Source of the DNA: Didymella arachidicola
Taxonomy: Eukaryota; Ascomycota; Dothideomycetes; Pleosporales; Didymellaceae
DNA: 64,000 nt
Assembly (NCBI GenBank): GCA_016630955.3
Contig: CM050001.1
Location: 62,001 to 126,000, forward strand
Reading direction: 5' to 3'
Shown here one piece after another: positions 56,584 through 64,000 of this stretch. Made by a program: the position numbers and the translations under genes. The number at the start of each line of letters is the position of its first letter. The first letter of the stretch is position 1. The notes beneath the pieces were generated by a model, which was not told the DNA's origin, made no database searches, and worked only from the letters and a program-made list of their open reading frames with translations.

Positions 56584-59500
56584 ATGACAGCACCGGGCTG
56601 CCTCAATGATGATGACTTCGGTCCCGTTGTCAAAGGTTGTCGAGACGACTTCGATTTCACTCTCAAATTCGAGCTACTTATTTTCTCCCTTGTCCCATGC
56701 TCAATCTTTATCCTGGCTGCTTTTCTGAGATGCGGCCAGCTTTTTGACAAGAAGACGATCGTGGAAGCCCAGCTGTGCCTGGCTATTAAGCTCGTGAGTA
56801 AACCAATATAAGGTCAGACAGTGGCTCATCCCTCAGGACTAATTCGGTGTAGCTTGTTCTTATTGTGTTCACAGTATTGCAACTGTCACGGCTTGTTTTC
56901 TTAGCCATCAGCAGTGGAGAGATTAGCATCTCAGTCACGCTAGCGTCGGGCGCACTTGGCTTCCTAGCCTCATTACTGGCGGTTCCTCTCTCGTATCTGG
57001 AGCATGGTAAATCACGAAGGCCTTCGATGGTGTTGTCGATCTACCTGTTCCTAACTCTATTGCTCGACACTGCGCATGCGCGGACGCTATGGCTGTCCGC
57101 GACCTCCCGTTTCATGGACACAAATACGAAGATATTCACGGCAACAGTAGCGTTGAAATTCATTGCTCTTCTGTCAGAGTCACAGCAAAAGACTGCCTGG
57201 TTGCACGAGGACTTAAGACGGCACAGTCCAGAGGAGAGCAGTGGTTTCTTCGACCTCAGCATGTTTACCTGGTTGAAGCGACTTTTCATGGCTGGGTATG
57301 CATCTGTCCTCACTATGGATAATCTTTACAACCTGGACGAAGATCTTTCATCCGACAAGATGTCTCGTCGCCTGCACGCAACCTTCGATAGGAGTGTGGC
57401 TTCTGGTTCAAGATTTTACTTGGCCAAAGCCCTTAGCAAGGCTCTCCTCATGCCTTTGGTAATGCCTGTCTTACCACGGCTAGTTTTTCTTGGATTCACA
57501 TTAAGTCAACCGTTCTTCCTAGCTGCGGTTCTCAGCGCAATCTCACCTGATGGTGACGACAGCGCAAAGAGAGATGGTTTCGGTCTGATTGGCGCTGCGG
57601 TGGTCATATACATCGGGATTGCCCTCTCGCGCGCGCTTTATGGATATCTTATGCAAAGGTCAGTGACTATGGCACGTGGCTGTCTTGTCACCGCTGTATA
57701 CGAGAAGACAGTCCAGTTGGAAATCCTTGCTGGAGATGATGCTGCTGCTATCACTCTCATGAGTACCGATATTGAGCGCGTATTGATAGGTCTGGGCTTC
57801 CTCCATGATACATGGGCGGGCATACTCCAAGCTGGCTTCAGCTGTTGGCTGCTGCAACGCAAACTAGGGATTGCGTTCCTTGCACCTGTTGTTGTTGTGC
57901 TATGCTGCAGTATCATCATAGCGTGCGTCAGCCGTGCCGCTACTAGGACTCAGGCTGCATGGATGACGAAGATTCAATCAAGGGTTGGCATGACCTCCAA
58001 AGTCATCACGCATATCAAGCAGATCAAGATATCAGGTATCGCTCAGCCCGTTGAAAGATTTGTACAGGCTCTTCGTGTAGAAGAACTCGCCGTCGGTAAC
58101 AAATTTCGCCTGGTCCTAGTCCTCACAGCTACAGTCGCGCTTGCCCCTCAAGCTTTGTCCGCAATGCTTGCATTCGCTGTCGCGGGACGAAGGCTCGATG
58201 TCTCCACCATGTATCAGTCACTCTCGTATATGGTACTACTCGCAACTCCGCTCGCAAGTTTCTTCCAGCGGATGCCAGCCATATTGTCAGCTTTCACTTG
58301 CCTCCAGCGAATCCAGAGATACTTGGAAACCGAACCTCGACGAGACTTCCGGATCACTACCCTCTATAGAAGGCTGAGTGAAACATCATCTGTTTCAACT
58401 CCACTCTCCCATACGCAGAGGGCCACCACAGTTGAGCTTCGCCGTCTATCAACATCGACTGTTGTTTCGAAATCTGACGATATTATGCTAAGCATAAGTA
58501 ATGGATGCTTTGGATGGAAAAATGGACAAATGATATTGAACGATATCAACATCGCCCTGCGAGCAACAGAGATTGCGTTCGTCATTGGTCCCGTTGCGTG
58601 TGGAAAATCAACATTATGCAAGGCCATACTAGGAGATGTTCCAATTGCAGCTGGCGAAGTTAAACTTCATCCTTCGGCCTCCTCAGTTGCCTTCTGCGAT
58701 CAAGTTCCTTTTTTGGTTAGCGGAACACTTCAGCAGAACATCGTAGGTCATCTAACACTCGACCAAACCCGGTATGACGAGGCTATCTGGGCTGCAGCAT
58801 TGACTGAGGACGTGGGATCGTTACCTCACGGTCACAGCACTGATATTGGGACCAATGGCACCACTCTAAGTGGTGGTCAAAAGGCTAGATTATCCCTGGC
58901 CAGAGCTTTGTATAACAAATCTTCCCTCTTAGTACTGGATGATATATTCTCCGGCCTAGACAACACCACTGCTGCTAGAGTTTTCGATCGCACATTCGGC
59001 CCCGCCGGCTTACTACGCAGGAGAGGTTCAACTGCGCTTGTTTGTACACACTCCATGCGCCACATCTCCCTTGCCGACCACGTTATAGTCCTTAGTCCTC
59101 ATGGCTCTATCATTGAACAGGGGCCATACCGGTCACTAATGCACAACCGTGTCACTGTGGAGGCCATAGCGTCCCAAGCTGCGAAGCCGGAGTTGAGCAT
59201 AACTCGAATAGACGATACGGCTCCGTCCTCGCAAGCATCTCAACCCTCACCGGCTGACGCAATTGCCAAAGCGCTCGACGATCGCTCCCGGCAACTTGGT
59301 GATTGGAAGGTCTACAAGCACTATTTGGCCAGTATGAACAAGATGCATCTTGTATTGATGCTAATCGGCTGCGTTCTTATTGCTGCAGGCCGGCAGCTTC
59401 CAACGATTTGGGTGGGCTTGTGGGCTACGGACTCGCTGAATAGGTCCGATGCTTTTTACATCGGCATGTACGCCATGCTTAGCTCTTTCATTCTCGTTGG

Positions 59501-61216
59501 TGTGGTTGTCGCCGCTTGGACCACCTACATCTTTATAACCATCGATGTCGGCCGGGAACTACACCACAGAGCTTTGTGGACCGTTATGCATGCGCCACTT
59601 TATCTGTTTACATCTACTGATACAGGGACTATCACTAATTTATTCTCTCAAGATATCGCGATTATAGACAGCGAGTTGTCAACGTATCTGTTGGACTTCG
59701 TGTTCAGCTTTGTAGGTGTTATCGGCTCTGCAATCGTCGTCGCACTCGCGTCACCGTACCTTGCCGTCTCCTACCCCGTGTTGACGCTTATTGGATACTG
59801 CGTGCAGATGTTCTATCTGCGGACATCGAGACAATTGCGTCTACTGGACTTGGAAGCCAAAAGCCCTCTATAGTAAATAGACACCGTTCGCCTGACGAGT
59901 TACGTTGCTGACTATATCAACAGTACCCATTTCCTTGATACCATCAAGGGCCTTGCCACTATCCGCGCCTTTGGTTGGGTTGAAGACGAGGTTGCGCACA
60001 ACTATAACCTACTTGACACCTCGCAGCGTTCCGCATACCTCTTAGCGATGGTCCAACATTGTCTAACACTAGTGTTGAACCTCCTTGTTGCTTTCTTAGC
60101 AATTGGTCTAGTTAGCCTGGCCACACAACTTCGAACAAGCACTGGCTTCACCGGCGCGTCGCTTGTGTCACTTATGTCATTTGGTGACTTGGCAACGGGT
60201 CTGATATATTGCTACACTGCTCTTGAGACCTCAATAGGTGCGGTGAGTCGTCTTAAGACCTTTAGTGACCAGGTCCATTCAGAAGATCAGCCTGATGAGG
60301 TTTTCGAGCCTACAATGGAATGGCCTCAAGGCGGATCTCTAGTACTACAGAATGTGTCTGCATCATATTAGTAAGCTGTCAGCATGTCCTTCTTTGCCGG
60401 AGACTCACTTAGGTGGACGTAGTGCCACATTTTCCTCGGATACTGACAAGGCAGTACTAGCCTTGAACAATATATCGCTTAACATCAATGCAGGCGAGAA
60501 GATTGCTGTTTGCGGTCGAACTGGAAGGTCAGCGTCTCCTCACTACTGCTCAATCCTGCAACTGACATCCAGCGAGTGGCAAATCTTCCCTCATTCTATT
60601 CCTTCTGCGACTCATGGACCCCACGCCCTCTTCGAATCTCATTTTCAGAGTCGACAACGTCAACGTACTCACCGTGGACCGCACCACCCTACGCTCCCGC
60701 ATAATTGCTGTACCTCAGGAATGTGTTTTCCTCCCCGATGGCAGCTCAATCAAATCCAACATTGATCCAACTGATACAATATCTGATATCGAGTGTGCTG
60801 CTATCCTGGACCTGGTACAGCTCAGCAGCTTCGTCACTTCACAAGGTGGACTCGACGCGCCGATGTCAGGTGATCATTTGAGCGTAGGCCAACAACAACT
60901 ATTCAGCCTTGGTCGCGCCATTTATCGTCGACGAGCTCGCCTCCAAGCTCTGGGTCAAGACGGCGGATTATTGTTATTAGATGAGATCAGCAGCTCAGTT
61001 GATTATAGTACTGAGATGTTGATGCATGACATTATCAGTAAAGAGTTTGCGGCTTACACATTGGTGGCAGTAGCGCACAGACTGAAGCTGATGGTTGACT
61101 TTGTGGATAGAATTGTTGTGCTCGACCGTGGGAATGTTTTGGAGGAGGGCACGCCGGCAGAATTGTTGGATAGACCTGATGGCGCCTTCCGTACGCTTTA
61201 CCATGCGGGGCAGTAA
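56584..61216 (+). CDS. ABCC (MRP-type) full-length ABC transporter, 1,473 aa
   Basis: Exons are 56584-56793, 56853-59872, 59924-60370, 60423-60527 and 60577-61216. Order is an N-terminal membrane domain, TMD1, NBD1, TMD2, NBD2. NBD1 has GPVACGKST, signature TLSGGQKARLSLARAL and Walker B SLLVLDDIFSGLD, with Asp instead of the catalytic Glu. NBD2 has GRTGSGKSSLILF (rebuilt across the fourth intron, which splits the P-loop), signature HLSVGQQQLFSLGRA and Walker B GLLLLDEISSSVD with the normal Glu. This asymmetry is usual for ABCC pumps. The introns restore SPLYTHFLDTIKGLATIRAFGW and NVSASYYATFSS. It is an ATP-driven exporter of organic anions, conjugates or metabolites in the plasma or vacuolar membrane. 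It is intact, unlike the neighbouring MFS gene. Confidence 0.93.
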
Positions 61217-61721
61217 ATGCCGTCGTTCTTAAGCCGCACATCGCTCACTTACTTCGGGTATCGCGTATTGATCATGGCAGTCTACCTCACTTACCGCAAA
61301 ACGCTATAGATCTATGAATCATGCTTGGTCGGTTGGCTCTTTCAAGGCGTGCAACAAAAGACCACACGGGGCCTCGTTCGCTCAGCTTTCCAAGATCATA
61401 AAGTCACTACAGAGTGGACTGGCTATTAGGGCAGTATCGTACGTATATGCTCTAAGGATACCTTAAACGTGATGCTGTAAAGGCCACAGCGATGCAGCCC
61501 ATATTGCGTCCCTCGCTACGCGTCTCGACTACACTTATCATACCCTCTGAACTTGGCGACAGCTCGCTCTCTGCCTGATCCTTCTTGCGTACTTGACATT
61601 ACTTTTGTCGCAGGCCAGGCGCTGTTGTGAACCTAGACTGCGAAACTAATCGTGCCGCGCGATGTTCTAGATACAACGTAGAGATATTACGCAGATCTGT
61701 TAGGACGTTGACAAGCTGGCG
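61217..61721. other. Intergenic, start of transposon-rich end
   Basis: No gene recognised. Leads into the repeat and transposon-relic zone. Confidence 0.45.
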
Positions 61722-61778
61722 TGATTTGTCCCCCCGTTTTTGAGATTTGTCCCCCCTTTGAGATTTGTCCCCCCCCCC
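61722..61778. repeat. Short tandem repeat, three copies of GATTTGTCCCCCC
   Basis: Three units of GATTTGTCCCCCC (last with ten C) are separated by short T-rich spacers. On the minus strand the units read as GGDKSQ-type codons (GGDKSQRGDKSQKRGDKS), so they may come from a transposon-encoded repeat segment. Confidence 0.7.
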
Positions 61779-61873
61779 GCTAGCCAAATCATCACTAGCG
61801 TTAGATAGATTACGGTTTTGTATTTGTCTAGGAAACAGGTAGGTGTGAAGGGAGGCTGTACGTAAATTGTCTA

Positions 61874-62200
61874 CTAACACCGTCGTCTCTTTCGCGGCCT
61901 AAGGTTTTTCCAGGCTTCTAGAGCCGCCACTGCTGCAGCACGTTTAGGCCGTCGTGTAGATGTATCCTCAGGCTCAACACTTGCATCTTGAGCATCAACC
62001 TGTGCGAACCTTTTAGTATAGAAAGCCTCTATGTCTCCGAAATGATAGTTCCAGGCCATAGTCGGCGTGCAGGAAGCGAAGAGTCCCTGCTTAGCAAGAG
62101 CCATGTTTCGCGCCTCTACCAGCTCTGCAGGATCCCCATCCTGCCCTGTTTCTGCTAGAAAGTTAGTAGCTAACATTATATCATTGCTGTTATATAACAC
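61874..62200 (-). CDS. ORF of 108 aa, probable transposon-derived fragment
   Basis: An open frame with reasonable protein character (LATNFLAETGQDGDPAELVEARNM... YHFGDIEAFYTKRFAQVD) and a very basic end (RRPKRAAAVAALEAWKNLRPRKRRR). It is next to decayed transposon sequence and on the same strand as the MULE relic. No domain is recognised; the basic tail suggests nucleic-acid binding or nuclear targeting. Confidence 0.35.
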   Translation of the reverse strand: MLYNSNDIMLATNFLAETGQDGDPAELVEARNMALAKQGLFASCTPTMAWNYHFGDIEAFYTKRFAQVDAQDASVEPEDTSTRRPKRAAAVAALEAWKNLRPRKRRRC

Positions 62201-62276
62201 AGGTTAATCCCGCCGACCTCCAACGTCGGCTAAGAACTCTTCTAGTGTTAGAGGTTGCTAGACAGGGGGCGAGGCC

Positions 62277-62600
62277 ATGGTTACTGACACAGCAACAGCT
62301 ATAGGCAGAGATAACCAAGGCGAAGTAGCAGGCAGAGGAGCAGGTGCTAGGATCAACACAGATATGCAAGTGGTTACAGAATCTGTCACTAAGGTAAAGT
62401 TAGGAATTGAAACAGTAACAGAGGTATTGACTTACTGCAGAGCTTCAGCTAGCGTTTAACCCTAGGATTGATGATAAGGTTAGAAGCGAGGCATAGAAGC
62501 TGGCACATGCTGTTCGAAAGCTAAGGGGTCTTGGCGAGTGGATGCTTCGTTCCTTCTTGGCGCACCTCTTGTCTGCGCGGTAAGTGGCTCCAGAATAGAC
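62277..62600 (+). mobile_element. Degenerate transposon-like coding stretch
   Basis: In one frame, with several stops, it reads LQAEITKAKQQAEEQ and later AELQLAFNPRIDDKVRSEA-stop-KLAHAVRKLRGLGEW, a Lys/Gln-rich coiled-coil type often seen near the N terminus of transposon proteins. The source family is not certain. Confidence 0.3.
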
Positions 62601-62703
62601 TAATACGGCCTCTAGGATGAGAATACTAAAGGTCCTTGCTCGCGTTGATAGCGCCAGTAATCATCGTAGAGATGGTTCAATCGTAGATTAGATCTAGCAG
62701 CCA

Positions 62704-64000
62704 TCACTTCTTGCAGCGTATGGCGGCATAGGAGACCGTGTGTTTTCTCGAAGAGGCCCGAACAAGAATGCCCACCACAACGCTGTCGTTGCTCTTTCTA
62801 GCGCAGCAAGTCTTGTTGCCTGATGTGCTTAATAGCGGGTAGTGTAAGGACATCGTGGATTCTAGGAGGCAGGAAGGGCATGGACTCGAGTTTGTGCTGA
62901 AACTTGGTTCTATGCTTAGAAGACGCAATCTCCTTTGCGTACTTGCTGTATTGACTCTTGACTATCTGTTCAATCCTTGCAACAACACGAAGCAAGTTGC
63001 CTGTTAAAGTTATAAGATAGTCCTTTAGGACCTTATGCATTCCCTTAATAGGTAAACTTGTAATTGTGTTGTAGTGTTAGTAATAGGAGGTCTAGGCGGC
63101 TGCCTACTCTGTGCGTGTTGTGTATTGGTTCTCTTGCAGATACCTGCAAAGCTCCGGCTAGTGACTGTAGTCTTTAAGCAGATCGTTCCATTTGAATTGG
63201 AAGTCCATCGGTCTCTTCGCGTAGACAAGCTGTTTCGATTAGTCTAAGTATGCTAGAAGAGCTGCTTTAGAGCGCTCTTTGCTTATGTTCACTGTACCTA
63301 AGTCCAACGTTTTATAAATAAAGCCCTCTACTTAGCAATCCTCTACTTCTCTTCTTTTGTTGTGCTATTAGCATCTCTCTAGATCTGTTGCGCTTTTGTC
63401 TGAACGTTCTTGTTAATATGCCACACGCACAAGAGTTAAGGAACCCCTACGAGCAGCGCGCGCGCTAACATCTTTAATGCTTCTTCCTAGTCGCTAATAA
63501 AAACACGTGGCTGCTGCACACCTGTCTTAAGGAGGAAGTTTGCGATCGCCTAATAGCAGTCTGCATGTGTTTTGTTGCTAAGGAAGCAGAAGCCTACAGA
63601 GAAGAATATCTACAGGTTAGTGCAGCTGAGTATATGTAGCAGAGGAAGTTTGTGCTTGTTAATTCAATATGTGCAGTCTATTAATAGTACATCAGGATTC
63701 GCCAGCAGCAGCTCACCCTGCTTCTAATAAGCGAAGAAGAGGTTTTAGATGCAAATTGTTGTTGTCCTTCTTAACGGCGAAGATCTAGTCTGCCGTAGAC
63801 AGATCGTCTAGCAGTGCCTCCATCGGACTCCTTCCGTCTAGGTGTCTCTCCCTGATTTTCTTTCTCTCGCCTTGTATGTCGGTGGCAGTAACTAGTGTGT
63901 TATAATCTTTACTTTGGATTGCAGCGAGGATCTGCATCAGCCGCGCCCTAGCATAGGTTATTAATTCGATCACTTCCTTTTGTGCCGTTGTACGCTTGCG
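62704..64000 (-). mobile_element. Mutator-like (MULE) transposase relic, runs off right edge
   Basis: Several minus-strand pieces in transposase order are broken by stops and frame changes: RERHLDGRSPMEALLDDLSTAD (63785-63973), a LLCVWHINKNVQTKAQQ segment (near 63400-63440) that is the MULE core C/H region, then MHKVLKDYLITLTGNLLRVVARIEQ with FLPPRIHDVLTLPAIKHIRQQ (62798-63040), and a final Cys/His-containing tail. At least five in-frame stops lie between 63260 and 63400. The element is inactive. Its ends were not found; the 5' part is beyond the window. Confidence 0.7.

Noticed and set aside
59870..59923. Premature stop splitting the ABC transporter
   Set aside because: A GTAAAT...CAACAG intron with CTGAC branch restores SPLYTHFLDTIKG.

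Overview
The window is nuclear DNA of a filamentous ascomycete (Pezizomycotina, most likely Dothideomycetes). The evidence is short introns (about 45-60 nt) with GT...CTGAC...AG signals, CFEM, LysM, HET-domain and AltA1-like proteins, a large F-box/LRR gene, a Fot1/pogo transposon and a Mutator-like transposon relic. Gene models were built by joining open frames at splice signals that restore conserved motifs. Species assignment is inference.

Layout. 1-3.8 kb is a disturbed end: an ankyrin-repeat gene running off the left edge, a LysM gene with an internal stop, and an intact Fot1/pogo element with perfect 44-bp inverted repeats. 5.1-12.7 kb holds 5-oxoprolinase, a minimal CFEM protein and a membrane/coiled-coil protein. 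13.2 kb has a cytochrome P450 scrap. 14.2-21.9 kb groups a GT32 glycosyltransferase, an acyltransferase-3 membrane enzyme, a GT8-like glycosyltransferase and a sugar transporter. After about 2.9 kb without genes come a tiny zinc-ribbon protein, a TDT/Mae1-type dicarboxylate transporter, a catalase-like gene with one nonsense codon and an F-box protein. 31.3-37.4 kb is housekeeping: protoporphyrinogen oxidase (HEM14), a Nab2-type poly(A)-binding zinc-finger protein and a single-pass membrane protein. 39.5 kb has a small secreted AltA1-like candidate.

42.7-61.2 kb looks like accessory sequence: a GMC oxidoreductase/alpha-beta hydrolase fusion broken by one TAA, a HET-domain protein, a histidine-kinase relic, an amino acid permease, a frameshifted DHA2 MFS transporter and an intact full-length ABCC transporter. 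61.2-64 kb is decayed transposon sequence, including a Mutator-like transposase on the minus strand.

Two themes stand out. First, several otherwise well preserved genes (LysM, catalase-like, GMC-hydrolase, MFS) each carry a single disabling lesion, which suggests recent gene decay, although assembly errors or recoding must be excluded. Second, the GT32 / acyltransferase / GT8 / sugar transporter neighbourhood could be an undescribed glycoconjugate locus. No PKS, NRPS, terpene synthase, CRISPR array, tRNA or rRNA was recognised.
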